This document shows, piece after piece, positions 9,895 through 17,352 of a stretch of DNA of 23,992 bases. This DNA is from a virus. Both the position numbers and the translations under genes were made by a program. Location of the stretch: positions 1 to 23,992 of IMG/VR virus record IMGVR_UViG_3300035698_014035. One strand, 5' to 3'. Every line of letters starts with the position of its first letter. Position 1 is the first letter of the stretch. Below the pieces are notes generated by a model. That model was not told where the DNA came from, searched no databases, and saw only the letters and a list, made by a program, of their open reading frames with translations.

Positions 9895-9913
9895 TGTCTA
9901 TTCTCCTTTATCC

Positions 9914-10975
9914 TTAAAATCCTAATGGGTTATTTGGACTGTTGATAAGTGATGACCCTAACCCAAACGCCCCCTGTGCTATTGCTCCCCAAGGACTCTG
10001 GTCATCTGATTCTGCTACTGCAGTATACATTGGCTGACCACAGACAGCAAGAAGAAATTCTATGGCTGGGTTCATTAGATAGTGATTTCGCATTTCATTC
10101 TGAAAATCTACCATATCAGATTGCCCAGTAACTCCACGCTGAAGTTCCCCTGACTGCATTCCAGCCATTGCTCGTTTGAGGTAGTTGTTCAGTGGTTGTT
10201 CTATGAAGTAAGTATATCCTTGAACAGCAGTCAAACGACGATTGATTGCCTCATTTTGATATTTAAGTAGACGCTCGAGAAATGATTCTCTAGCAGCTGA
10301 TATACGATCAACATTCTTATCACGAAATGTGGAATTAGTCTTATCTCGATCAGCAGTCAGTTGCAACTTCCTATCAAGTTGCTTATCTTTCATCTGACCA
10401 ACAAGTTGCTGAAAGGAGAATGCCGTCTCCCCTCTCTTGGCAAGAATTTCGAGGGTCAACTTCCTTCGTGCTTCAGCAACTGCTCTCTCACACCTACCAG
10501 ACCAGCGAGGATTAGACCCAGCAAATGCTTCTCGAATCTGAGGCACTGTGGTATTGTCGAAATAGTCCCATGCAGGATCTTCAACCCATTCATCAAAGTA
10601 TGTCTGATCCCAATCAGCAGCCTCAAGTGCCACAAGGTCTAGATCAGTACCTTGTCCATCCATAGTTGTTCGATCATTACCATATGGATTTAGATTGGCT
10701 AGTCCATCAGGAACTTGGTTTACTGCAGATGCTCTGAGTGTAGCAATAGCAAGTTCATATAAGTCTTGATTTTCGGGATTATGTGATGTAACCGAAGCAT
10801 CACCTCCAGCATAAGCAAGTACCATATCCCAGGCTGCTTTTTGCCCTGTGGCAAGAACTGGATTCTCAGCTGATGGCATACTACATCCGAGCTTACCCTG
10901 CAACTTTCCCAACAAATCATTAATTGCAGCTTCTTGTCCAGTCGATACTGTTAAAATCCTTTCTACGTCACCCAT
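9914..10975 (-). CDS. Helical virion protein, 353 residues, probable internal virion protein
   Basis: The start lies one base after the nozzle gene's stop, and GGAGAGA serves as SD. The protein is mostly helical: an Ala-rich N-terminal third, an Arg/Lys/Glu-rich centre (about 165-260, with KQLDRKLQLTADRDKTNSTF) suited to coiled coil, and a small, mildly hydrophobic Gly/Ala/Ser tail (AIAQGAFGLGSSLINSPNN). That tail resembles the ends of small internal virion proteins in other podovirus-like phages. It is the first gene after the tail nozzle and precedes two larger helical proteins, like gp14 before gp15 and gp16 in T7. No enzyme motif is visible. It could instead be a tail-associated structural protein. 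Confidence 0.7.
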   Translation of the reverse strand: MGDVERILTVSTGQEAAINDLLGKLQGKLGCSMPSAENPVLATGQKAAWDMVLAYAGGDASVTSHNPENQDLYELAIATLRASAVNQVPDGLANLNPYGNDRTTMDGQGTDLDLVALEAADWDQTYFDEWVEDPAWDYFDNTTVPQIREAFAGSNPRWSGRCERAVAEARRKLTLEILAKRGETAFSFQQLVGQMKDKQLDRKLQLTADRDKTNSTFRDKNVDRISAARESFLERLLKYQNEAINRRLTAVQGYTYFIEQPLNNYLKRAMAGMQSGELQRGVTGQSDMVDFQNEMRNHYLMNPAIEFLLAVCGQPMYTAVAESDDQSPWGAIAQGAFGLGSSLINSPNNPLGF

Positions 10976-10976
10976 T

Positions 10977-12662
10977 TTATCTCTCCGTGCTAGGGATCAT
11001 CCCCCTAAGTATTTGTTTGATTGTCATGTATGATGGCTTGACTGTTCCATCAGTATAGTTTGTGCACAAGACCTTGATCCGGAAATACTCACATGAAGTA
11101 TTCGGCCAGATTGTGAAGAGTTTCCACGTAGTTTCTAGGTCAAATACCTTTGCTGTACTCCAGTCTCCTCCATCATAGGCTACCTGAACTCTCAATTGTC
11201 CCAACCCTTTGGCCTCAACACGGACAAACTGTAAACGTCCTTTCTTTGAATAGGATTCATTTGCATCAAAAAACACGAACTCCTTGGATTCAAGCATCGA
11301 AGTTATATATGTACTTCTATCATATCCAGTATTGACTTCGTCCTTCAGGACATATCCATCATTTGTTCCATACAGAACCGAGTCCATTGTAACACCTGCT
11401 TGGAACGAATGCTTTCTGACAGATTGAGTTATTCCACAGAGAATTGAATCAGGCTCGGTTAGGAGCGTCCAAGTGTTCTCCACATAGTTATAAGAAACAA
11501 CAGTATTTGGTTCAGAAGCATCCCATGTCATATCAGATGTTGGATAGTCTACCCAATTCCCTGCTTGTGTATCCCATGTAGCTGATGGGTCATGATCCAT
11601 TGCTACATGAAAGTTCACGCAGAAATCCCTAGGTCTGTCGTAGCCAAAGATCCGATATCTATTTGTCCCAGTCACTCCATGGTCTACCATGTATTGGAAG
11701 ATAGCATCATGTGAGATATCTTGGTACAATGAATCTGCTTTGTGGATGTAAATCCCTCTCTGGCCAAAGACCATATGTGCGCGACCTTGAGGAGTCAGGA
11801 ACGGAACTACTGATCTAGGTGAACACGCACCCTCTTCTCCCAATATAGTCTGGAAGGAGAAGATCTCTTGTCCACCAACCCACCTCATGATATGCACTCC
11901 CCATTCCTGGTAGATGATTATCACATCTCCCTGAGGTGTTTGAAGAGGCTCTGCAGCAATGATAGCTCCATAACCTTTTGTTACTGAGTTCGGTGCTGAT
12001 AGATCTACGAAGTCTGCAGTAGTGCCTTCTTCGTCAAAGTTCGTAGGATCTCCAAAGTCTCCCCAACGGACACGGTCGAGGGAAGGGACTCCATTCTCAG
12101 TCGTGCCGAAGAATACAATATGTCCTGCCAGTGTCCGAACAACTCTCGCCCGCATCCAGTGTTTATTCGTCCCAAGAGTCAGTTGTGGGAAAAGGCCAGA
12201 TGAGACATCCTCAAGATATCGAACAGGTGCTCTCTGATCGAATGACACTACATAGATTTCACTTCCTGTTTTGCCTTTGATTGCAGCAGTTGTTATATGT
12301 GTATCATGTCCTAATTGCTGGGCTGTATGCTCAACTATCTTCTGCCAGATCCCGTCTCTGTCCTTATAGTAGATGCTGTTATTTGTAACCGCGACAGGTG
12401 ATGGTGTGTCCATATCCCTAAGTCGGATATTGTCTAAGTGAATAGTTGCCTCCCCAGAAGCTACCTGGAGACCAAAGGCCTGTCGACCAGGACGAGTAGT
12501 CAGTACCCCTTGCCAGGGACGTAGATTTTGTAAAGCATAAGTCTGATTATCTTTCAGATCCCTCGGGCCACCCTCCGGACGAAACAATCCGCCAGCAACA
12601 GTAGGGATACCTAAAGGTTGAGTGATGGTGGTTGGATTGGTTATAGAGTTGTTGGTTGGCAT
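10977..12662 (-). CDS. Tail nozzle / tail tube protein (T7 gp12-like, P22 gp10-like role)
   Basis: The protein has 561 residues. It is rich in beta strands and aromatic residues and has no signal peptide, which suits the propeller-like nozzle that closes the tail of short-tailed phages. Diagnostic stretches are RVRWGDFGDPTNF (about 203), EWGVHIMRWVGGQEIFSFQT (about 252-271) and GACSPRSVVPF just after. These match a pattern I know from nozzle or 'stabilisation' proteins of environmental podovirus-like phages. It follows the adaptor gene, as gp12 follows gp11 in T7. An AAAAGGT SD lies 8 bases before the ATG. The 74-base gap upstream holds no clear hairpin or promoter. The tail-tube role is well supported by context; the exact family is less sure. 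Confidence 0.75.
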   Translation of the reverse strand: MPTNNSITNPTTITQPLGIPTVAGGLFRPEGGPRDLKDNQTYALQNLRPWQGVLTTRPGRQAFGLQVASGEATIHLDNIRLRDMDTPSPVAVTNNSIYYKDRDGIWQKIVEHTAQQLGHDTHITTAAIKGKTGSEIYVVSFDQRAPVRYLEDVSSGLFPQLTLGTNKHWMRARVVRTLAGHIVFFGTTENGVPSLDRVRWGDFGDPTNFDEEGTTADFVDLSAPNSVTKGYGAIIAAEPLQTPQGDVIIIYQEWGVHIMRWVGGQEIFSFQTILGEEGACSPRSVVPFLTPQGRAHMVFGQRGIYIHKADSLYQDISHDAIFQYMVDHGVTGTNRYRIFGYDRPRDFCVNFHVAMDHDPSATWDTQAGNWVDYPTSDMTWDASEPNTVVSYNYVENTWTLLTEPDSILCGITQSVRKHSFQAGVTMDSVLYGTNDGYVLKDEVNTGYDRSTYITSMLESKEFVFFDANESYSKKGRLQFVRVEAKGLGQLRVQVAYDGGDWSTAKVFDLETTWKLFTIWPNTSCEYFRIKVLCTNYTDGTVKPSYMTIKQILRGMIPSTER

Positions 12663-12736
12663 GATCGAGACCTTTTAGGTGGATTATTGTTTAGATGTAG
12701 GTGGCAAAATTGGTTGGTGGTTTTTTGAATCGTTGG

Positions 12737-13498
12737 CTAGCGCATGACGAAAGGATCTCTCCAGGATTCAGTTATTGGACCACGTCCGAGGTCAGGGACG
12801 GAAGAGAGTCCAAGCCAAGCCATGTCCCAGTCTGGAGATGTGACCTCGAGTTTTACTGCTTCTTGGAGTGCTGGCATGTATTTGTTTTGATACCAGAAGA
12901 CTGATTGCGGGTATTCTCCAAGAGCTGAATAGAGCATGGAGGTTCCGAGGTTCAGGATAATGTCGTCGATCTGTGTGATCTCTGGGGTTTCAGTTGCTGC
13001 ATAGGTACTCGGCCATTTGGAGTAACGGATGGATATGTCGTAGGCGTCATCCGGTATCGGGTCGAAGATCAGACATTTAGTGTTGGTGCCCTCGATGACG
13101 ATATTGTCTTCAGAGTAGTGTGTTGGGATGCCCTCAGCGTAATTAGTCGCGTCTGGTATCCACTTGTCTGTCTGTCGAATGTCGTTTACTCGGATGAGCT
13201 TCCTACTGGAACCGGATTCAATTATCCGGATGGAGACGATGGTGCGAAGAGGTTGCAGGCCTGAGATGTCGACATACCGAACACCATCAGCTGTGTCATA
13301 TGTAGTCGTGTCGAGGATTCGCAGTTCCTTCCAAGCCCAGTTGCGTGCTATTCTCATGATCGCACGGTTGATAATTCCAGGGTTATTGGATGCCAGAGTT
13401 GCGTCTGGAAGGCAACGGGTCTGTAGGTCAGTGTCCAGGTTACTCCCTGCCCTTCCTATATTGGATAAGACTTCTGTTGCAAAGTCGGATATTCTCAT
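12737..13498 (-). CDS. Head-tail adaptor (connector) protein
   Basis: The product has 253 residues. Its N-terminal half has the helical layout of podovirus adaptors: MRISDFATEVLSNIGR, then NNPGIINRAIMRIARNWAWK, where an Asn-containing turn precedes a helix that packs against the portal. The middle is beta-rich (LRTIVSIRII, TKCLIFDPIPDDAYDISIRY), and a helix near the end (QNKYMPALQEAVKLEV) resembles the end of the SU10/T7 gp11-type adaptor family. It lies directly upstream of the nozzle gene. No strong SD precedes the ATG (only TGGGAAAC), unlike nearly every neighbour, so it may be translated less or depend on the upstream hairpin region. Confidence 0.7.
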   Translation of the reverse strand: MRISDFATEVLSNIGRAGSNLDTDLQTRCLPDATLASNNPGIINRAIMRIARNWAWKELRILDTTTYDTADGVRYVDISGLQPLRTIVSIRIIESGSSRKLIRVNDIRQTDKWIPDATNYAEGIPTHYSEDNIVIEGTNTKCLIFDPIPDDAYDISIRYSKWPSTYAATETPEITQIDDIILNLGTSMLYSALGEYPQSVFWYQNKYMPALQEAVKLEVTSPDWDMAWLGLSSVPDLGRGPITESWRDPFVMR

Positions 13499-13579
13499 TA
13501 GATTAGTTTCCCATTAGGTGTTCAATAGTTGAACGGCTGGTCAGAAAGAGGGGCTTGCACCCCCCTCCCCAACCGCTTC
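13499..13579 (-). terminator. Spacer with nested GC-rich hairpin, possible weak terminator or mRNA-stabilising element
   Basis: This 81-base gap between the small virion gene and the adaptor gene folds well. In transcript sense, CGGTTGG (13575-13569) can pair with CCAGCCG (13540-13534), enclosing an inner stem GAGGGG (13567-13562) with CCCCTC (13553-13548). The inner stem is followed only by TTTCTG, a poor U-tract. Immediately downstream, GTTCAA-CTA-TTGAAC (13534-13520) forms a second small hairpin that abuts the outer stem. It may partly end transcription after the capsid genes or protect their mRNA. Stems are seen directly; function is inferred. Confidence 0.45.
13520..13534 (-). repeat. 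Perfect 6-bp inverted repeat GTTCAA-CTA-TTGAAC
   Basis: A 15-base inverted repeat with a three-base loop lies just downstream of the GC-rich hairpin and 22 bases before the adaptor start. It could be a small mRNA hairpin or a protein-binding half-site pair. Such a short palindrome may also occur by chance. Confidence 0.35.
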
Positions 13580-13909
13580 TTAGATCGTGCCGATAGCGAT
13601 GAAGTTAACTTCACCAATATCAGTATCATTTGCTTCTTCTTGAAAAGCAGTTCCTGCTCCACCATCGCTCTCAGAGAATGCATGAAAGCATTTATCAGTG
13701 GTATCCCACCGCACTCCAAAGAGGTTGTCAGAAAAGCCATCACAGATGACCCGTTTCAGGGATTTGAATTTTCCAGTAATGTCAGTGTTCTCAGCACCAG
13801 TGGTGTTGTAGTTTGTGACATCACACTTACCAACGATCATCCCAAGTTCTCTTGAGATCCTTTCAGCCTTCGGTAAGTCAAAGGTTGTAGTTTGTGCGTA
13901 ATCAGCCAT
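13580..13909 (-). CDS. Small virion-associated protein, 109 residues, function unknown
   Basis: The ATG is preceded by AAGGAGG at a 7-base spacing, and that SD lies inside a hairpin (see the 13917-13931 entry). The protein starts MADYAQTTTFDLPKAERISR, then turns beta-rich: ITGKFKSLKRVICDGFSDNL and a Gly/Asp/Glu-rich end (EVNFIAIGTI). There is no membrane segment. It stands alone between two hairpin-bearing spacers, directly after the putative decoration gene. Small beta-rich proteins here in uncultured phage genomes are usually head-decoration or head-completion proteins, but I do not recognise this one. Confidence 0.65.
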   Translation of the reverse strand: MADYAQTTTFDLPKAERISRELGMIVGKCDVTNYNTTGAENTDITGKFKSLKRVICDGFSDNLFGVRWDTTDKCFHAFSESDGGAGTAFQEEANDTDIGEVNFIAIGTI

Positions 13910-13991
13910 TATCTTTCCTCCTTAAAGGAGGCGGTGATGGGGGTGCCGAACTTCACCGTTTACCCCCACACCACCATTGTTATTGTTTAGA
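13910..13991 (-). promoter_or_regulatory. Spacer with an 11-bp GC-rich hairpin upstream of the 109-residue gene
   Basis: In this 82-base gap, transcript GGTGTGGGGGT (13972-13962) can pair with ACCCCCATCACC (13944-13933), leaving one bulged base and a 17-base loop. No U-tract follows, so simple termination is unlikely; mRNA stabilisation or RNase processing fits better. The smaller SD-occluding palindrome follows directly. Confidence 0.45.
13917..13931 (-). promoter_or_regulatory. SD-occluding palindrome CCTCCTTTAAGGAGG before the 109-residue gene
   Basis: Transcript CCTCCT can pair with AGGAGG across a three-base loop, burying the SD of the gene starting at 13909. CCTCCT also copies the 3' end of 16S rRNA, so the mRNA carries its own anti-SD. 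The palindrome is exact; the effect on translation is inferred. Confidence 0.5.
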
Positions 13992-14762
13992 TCACGGACT
14001 GATCTGTAAGAAGAACATCGCGTACTGTGCATCCACGTAATCAGTTTCATCCGTGTACACGAAGCCAAGGTGTGGCTTGTGTGCAGCACCACCAGCATCC
14101 GGCTTCATAATTGCACCGGCAACATTGGTGGAAACGATACCATAACGCTCACCCACAAGGGCTCCGAAGGTTCCGGTTGCATCTATCAAGACACAACAAG
14201 GCCCCCACGTCTGGATCCAACCATAGTACTCATCGGTGATATCCACAATAGGAACACCAGCAACCATTTCCTTCCCACCAGTATTAGCCTCTTGAACCCG
14301 ATAAGGACTCTGGTACATAGTGATATCAGTATTAGCAATCACCCAGGCAGTACGCAGGGGGTCAAGCAACTTGATAACACCTTCTGCTGAATTCGCAATA
14401 GCCGGATGTTCTTTAATACGCATAACATCACCAGCACCAGTGCCTTCATCCACAACCAGATACCCATCCGTAAACATGTTTGCGGTAATATCCCGAGTAC
14501 CTTCCTCAGTGATAGTTACATCAAACGTGCCGATTGGATGAGCCACTGTAACAGTGTTCTCAGCATTGATGAAGTTCAGCGAGGTTGCGAGCTTGCTCTT
14601 ACTCAAACCCTCACTTGCCCAGGCGTATCTGAACACTCTTTCTCCGACACACAGACGAGTCCCAAGACGGGCCTGCTTGGTTTCGGAAATCTCATACAGA
14701 CCCTGCGGTGGAATACTTACCGCCGGAACCTGGTCATAACTGCCTTCTACAAAATTACTCAT
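13992..14762 (-). CDS. Probable capsid decoration / minor head protein
   Basis: The product has 256 residues and is beta-rich. Two stretches stand out: ARLGTRLCVGERVFRYAWAS (31-50) and YYGWIQTWGPCCVLIDA (179-195), with DGYLVVDEGTGAGDVMRIKE (99-118) between. I recall this LGTR..FRYA / Y..WIQTWGP arrangement from proteins encoded next to the capsid gene in many uncultured aquatic phages, where they are taken as decoration or second structural head proteins. The gene lies directly downstream of the major capsid gene, across a hairpin-bearing spacer. Its SD (GGAGG, 6 bases before ATG) overlaps a small stem-loop. Virion location is likely; the decoration role is inferred. Confidence 0.62.
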   Translation of the reverse strand: MSNFVEGSYDQVPAVSIPPQGLYEISETKQARLGTRLCVGERVFRYAWASEGLSKSKLATSLNFINAENTVTVAHPIGTFDVTITEEGTRDITANMFTDGYLVVDEGTGAGDVMRIKEHPAIANSAEGVIKLLDPLRTAWVIANTDITMYQSPYRVQEANTGGKEMVAGVPIVDITDEYYGWIQTWGPCCVLIDATGTFGALVGERYGIVSTNVAGAIMKPDAGGAAHKPHLGFVYTDETDYVDAQYAMFFLQISP

Positions 14763-14832
14763 AATAAACCTCCATTGGTTTATAGGCTACCTCAAGGGGA
14801 GGGTTTGCGGCCACTCCCCGGAGGGCAGTTGT
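14763..14832 (-). promoter_or_regulatory. Spacer with GC-rich hairpin between capsid and decoration genes, plus SD stem-loop
   Basis: After the capsid stop, transcript GGGGAG (14819-14814, read from CTCCCC on +) pairs with CTCCCC (14801-14796), extended by CCTC/GAGG (14824-14821 with 14793-14790) across small bulges. No U-tract follows, which argues for a processing or stability element. Closer to the next gene, TAAACC-AATGGA-GGTTTA (14782-14765) is an exact 6-bp stem whose loop and 3' arm contain the SD of the decoration gene. Confidence 0.45.
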
Positions 14833-15813
14833 TTAGGATATCGACACGACCTGACGGCCTTGCTTCTTCCTGTTGGTTATTTCGAAGTTGCCAACCCAGA
14901 CGATCTGGGCAGCTCGGTCGAAAGGCTGTGTGGGTATGTTTTTCCACGCAGTCATTTCGAAGTTATAAGCAGGGTCAAAGACCAAGCCCATGTACTTCGG
15001 GTTGATGCAATATACGGTGTTTGCCGTACAGTTTGTGCACCAGGTAAGGATTCCACCCTTGAACTTCAGGGCATCAGTCAGACCAAGGTCAACATTGTTC
15101 CTGTCAGAGAACATGTAATACTCCAGTCCTTCATCCTCATATGCTTCCAGAACCGCCTGAGTTGTCAGGTAGATCTTCGGGTAATCCTGTCCACCATTGG
15201 AACAGTCATTCCGCATATTGCGCAGATCAGAGACTCCATAAATATCGAAGTCGCCAGTCGCAGCCTGATACTGATTTCTCCACCAATGATAAAGTGCTCC
15301 AGTGAATCCACCAACAGAGGTCGTACTCGTACTCGGGTTCGCCTCAATTAACTTCGGAAGACCATCGATAGCCAGTCCGCCATCACCAGTTCCGTCACCC
15401 CAAAGGGCAGCGTCTGCATACTCAGTCATGGACATTCCAAGAGTCTCAACCTTTTCTTTTGCCAGGTCAATTTCCTTAGCACTGCCAGAGTTCTGCTGCT
15501 CATCGGTGAAGTACCGCACGATTGAACCTGACATATACTTCCAATTGAAGTAAGCCACGGTCAAGTTCTGAGTATCAGTCAGGGGCATTACTGCTCCGCG
15601 ACCGATAAACCGCACAGTCTCATTCTTCGCATAACGAAGAGTTGCTTCAATAAAGCGTCCGCCACGCTGAGCGCGAGAAGCCTTATGCTGTTTTACTAGC
15701 AGGTTCCAGCCTGCAGTCTGTCCGAATATATTATCCGTAATACCTTTCTTTCTCACCTGCCAAGTTGCGGCATAAAAGGCATCCATCTCTACTGTTTTTT
15801 CGGGAAGTCCCAT
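14833..15813 (-). CDS. Major capsid protein
   Basis: The product has 326 residues, with AAGGAGTAG as SD. Near the N-terminus it shows GITDNIFGQ (24-32), a basic stretch, then GGRFIEATLRYAKNETVRFI (51-70) and GRGAVMPLTD. This matches the pattern TDNIF ... GG..I..PL.YAKN.T....G of a HK97-fold capsid family common in phages. Later parts (MTEYADAALWGDGTGDGGLA; DYPKIYLTTQAVLEAYEDEG) fit the spine helix and A-domain of that fold. It follows the scaffold gene by 14 bases and precedes the decoration gene, the expected place. It should be the most abundant virion protein. No fused protease is seen. Confidence 0.85.
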   Translation of the reverse strand: MGLPEKTVEMDAFYAATWQVRKKGITDNIFGQTAGWNLLVKQHKASRAQRGGRFIEATLRYAKNETVRFIGRGAVMPLTDTQNLTVAYFNWKYMSGSIVRYFTDEQQNSGSAKEIDLAKEKVETLGMSMTEYADAALWGDGTGDGGLAIDGLPKLIEANPSTSTTSVGGFTGALYHWWRNQYQAATGDFDIYGVSDLRNMRNDCSNGGQDYPKIYLTTQAVLEAYEDEGLEYYMFSDRNNVDLGLTDALKFKGGILTWCTNCTANTVYCINPKYMGLVFDPAYNFEMTAWKNIPTQPFDRAAQIVWVGNFEITNRKKQGRQVVSIS

Positions 15814-15827
15814 TGAATCTCTACTCC

Positions 15828-16493
15828 TTAAGAAGGCTGTGTTACAAGCTTCTTATAAGCAGCGGATATCTGATCATCCTCCGATAGGTCTTTGTGTTCT
15901 TCCAAGTTAAAGGAAGATCCTGTTCCGGGTGGTTGAGTTTGTAGGGATGCACGAAGTGCTTCTTGTTCCTTATCACGTGCAGCCTTTTCAGCTTCAGTAA
16001 CAGCTTCATCGTTCCCAAACTTTGCAAGACGATAAGCATCCTCAGGAGAGAGATTCGAGTTCTTTGCCCAAATCTCACGCATCTTCGGCATGTAATGGTC
16101 AAAATCTCCATGCCTTCCTCTCACATCCCCAAGGGACTGACCTGCTCTCACAACATTAAGGTCCTTCTGCAGCCCACCTAATTTATCATCAACTAGTGCT
16201 GCAACCTTTGATATGATCTGCTCTGCCATTCCCACATTATCCAGCTCATTAAGATCAAGTACTGGTTCTGTGGCGACTGGAGCAGCAGGTCCTCTCATGG
16301 ATTGTAAGAACTCCGGTGAGAAGAATTTGCTCTGAGCCTGTGCCTGTGCCTGCTGTTGCTTTGCTAAACTCCCAACCAACCCAGTCAGTTCAGTTACCTT
16401 GTTCGTCAAAGTATCAATCGCTGCTGAATTATTGTCACCCGGGACTTTGCTCTCAGGTTCTGGTAATGGATTTCCGTTGGCATCCAGTTTCAT
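15828..16493 (-). CDS. Capsid scaffolding protein
   Basis: The 221-residue protein is acidic, helical and low in aromatic residues. A disordered start (MKLDANGNPLPEPESKVPGD) leads to a coiled coil with a Gln/Ala run (about 44-56, KQQQAQAQAQ), a second helical part with DFDHYMPKMREIWAKN and LSPEDAYRLAKFGNDEAVTE, and a Lys-containing C-terminal helix (SAAYKKLVTQPS) of the sort that touches the capsid. Composition, size and place immediately before the major capsid gene are those of scaffolds, which guide procapsid assembly and then leave. Its ATG overlaps the previous stop (TAATG at 16493). No protease signature is visible. Confidence 0.8.
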   Translation of the reverse strand: MKLDANGNPLPEPESKVPGDNNSAAIDTLTNKVTELTGLVGSLAKQQQAQAQAQSKFFSPEFLQSMRGPAAPVATEPVLDLNELDNVGMAEQIISKVAALVDDKLGGLQKDLNVVRAGQSLGDVRGRHGDFDHYMPKMREIWAKNSNLSPEDAYRLAKFGNDEAVTEAEKAARDKEQEALRASLQTQPPGTGSSFNLEEHKDLSEDDQISAAYKKLVTQPS

Positions 16494-16939
16494 TATACTG
16501 TTTCTCCTTCTTTGGTTAGACTATGAGGTTGCATGCTCGCAGCATCAATCTCGTGGATTGGAGCAATTACTGGTACTGATAATCCGTCGGCCAAGGGCAT
16601 AGATGGCTGAGCAATGCGCTGAGCCTTCAATACCCCAGTTCCAGGATTTGTTCCCAAGTTCTCTCCAGGACGATCTTGTGGAATCTGCTCGGTCTTGACA
16701 GGCTTACGACTCCGTAGTGTAGACTTGTCAATAGCTTTACGCCGTGACCTCACCAATCCTCTCTTAAGACCCTTTGCGATCTTCTGTATTAAATGAGCAT
16801 TCCAATGCCCAGTAAAATCATATTGCCACTGACCCTTCGTCTTATCGAATGTGATGACTATCTTCCTGGGTTCTTTTCCAAGAACTCGATGAGTCTTTGG
16901 GCGATTCGGACTTATTGTTACTTTCCTTTCCTCACTCAC
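16493..16939 (-). CDS. Basic 148-residue protein in the head module, function unknown
   Basis: The start overlaps the zinc-ribbon gene's stop by four bases (ATGA). The first half looks folded: RKIVITFDKTKGQWQYDFTG followed by HWNAHLIQKIAKGLKRGLVRS, a strand-strand-helix layout with a very basic helix (LKRGLVRSRRKAIDKSTLRS) that could touch DNA or the connector. The second half is proline-rich and probably disordered. A pattern of 'I.ITFD..G.W...FTG.W....I' followed by a basic helix is familiar from unnamed proteins between portal and scaffold in uncultured phages, but I know no assigned function. Head-completion or assembly factor is a guess. Confidence 0.65.
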   Translation of the reverse strand: MSEERKVTISPNRPKTHRVLGKEPRKIVITFDKTKGQWQYDFTGHWNAHLIQKIAKGLKRGLVRSRRKAIDKSTLRSRKPVKTEQIPQDRPGENLGTNPGTGVLKAQRIAQPSMPLADGLSVPVIAPIHEIDAASMQPHSLTKEGETV

Positions 16940-17352
16940 TTTGCTTTATCCTCCAGCCACTTTGCGGCATTCTCTGGTGCTTTTTTGCCTTGACCAATTG
17001 TGATACTATGGAGCTCAGCAATATCCTTGTTGTCTTGCTCTGTCCATTTGGTCGGCTCGATTTTCTTATCTTTTCCCGTAGATGGGCTTCCTTCAAGGTA
17101 GTGGCTGATCAATCCCTGACTCTGGCAAACAGACCTCAACTGTTTCCGATCGTTAATCTGGACTAATGAATCTCCTGGGCCACAAGGATAAAGCCCCGCA
17201 GGAAACTCTTTGAATGCAAAGGCTGTTGCAACGATCCTGTGCATCCCCTCCCCACATTCTGGACAATTCTGTGGCTCATTCCTCTTAGCCACAGTTGAAA
17301 TTAGATCATACCTCTGATTACACTTCTCACACTTATGAACGTACACCGGCAC
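16936..17352 (-). CDS. FmdB-type zinc-ribbon protein
   Basis: I place the start at a GTG (17352), not at upstream ATGs (17481, 17370). From there the protein begins MPVYVHKCEKCNQRYDLIS, the usual MP.Y.Y.C..CG opening of FmdB-type zinc ribbons, and AGGAGG sits 8 bases before the GTG. That gives 138 residues and a 20-base overlap with the portal gene. Four cysteines (C8, C11, C30, C33 in CPECG) should bind one zinc ion. After the ribbon come a conserved-looking stretch (INDRKQLRSVCQSQGLISHY) and a charged C-terminus. Small zinc ribbons next to portal genes recur in phages; their role is unproven, possibly in assembly or regulation. Confidence 0.75.
   Translation of the reverse strand: MPVYVHKCEKCNQRYDLISTVAKRNEPQNCPECGEGMHRIVATAFAFKEFPAGLYPCGPGDSLVQINDRKQLRSVCQSQGLISHYLEGSPSTGKDKKIEPTKWTEQDNKDIAELHSITIGQGKKAPENAAKWLEDKAK

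Noticed and set aside
12663-12736. Possible promoter between adaptor and nozzle genes
   Set aside because: A TTGCCA-like element is present, but no acceptable -10 box lies at a suitable distance; the gap otherwise shows nothing clear.
13548-13575. Classical rho-independent terminator after the small virion gene
   Set aside because: The hairpin is good, but the following TTTCTG is a poor U-tract and the same operon continues downstream; kept only as a low-confidence structured spacer.
14406-15005. 199-codon + strand frame across the capsid/decoration junction
   Set aside because: It is antisense to two recognisable virion genes and their spacer hairpin, with no motif of its own.
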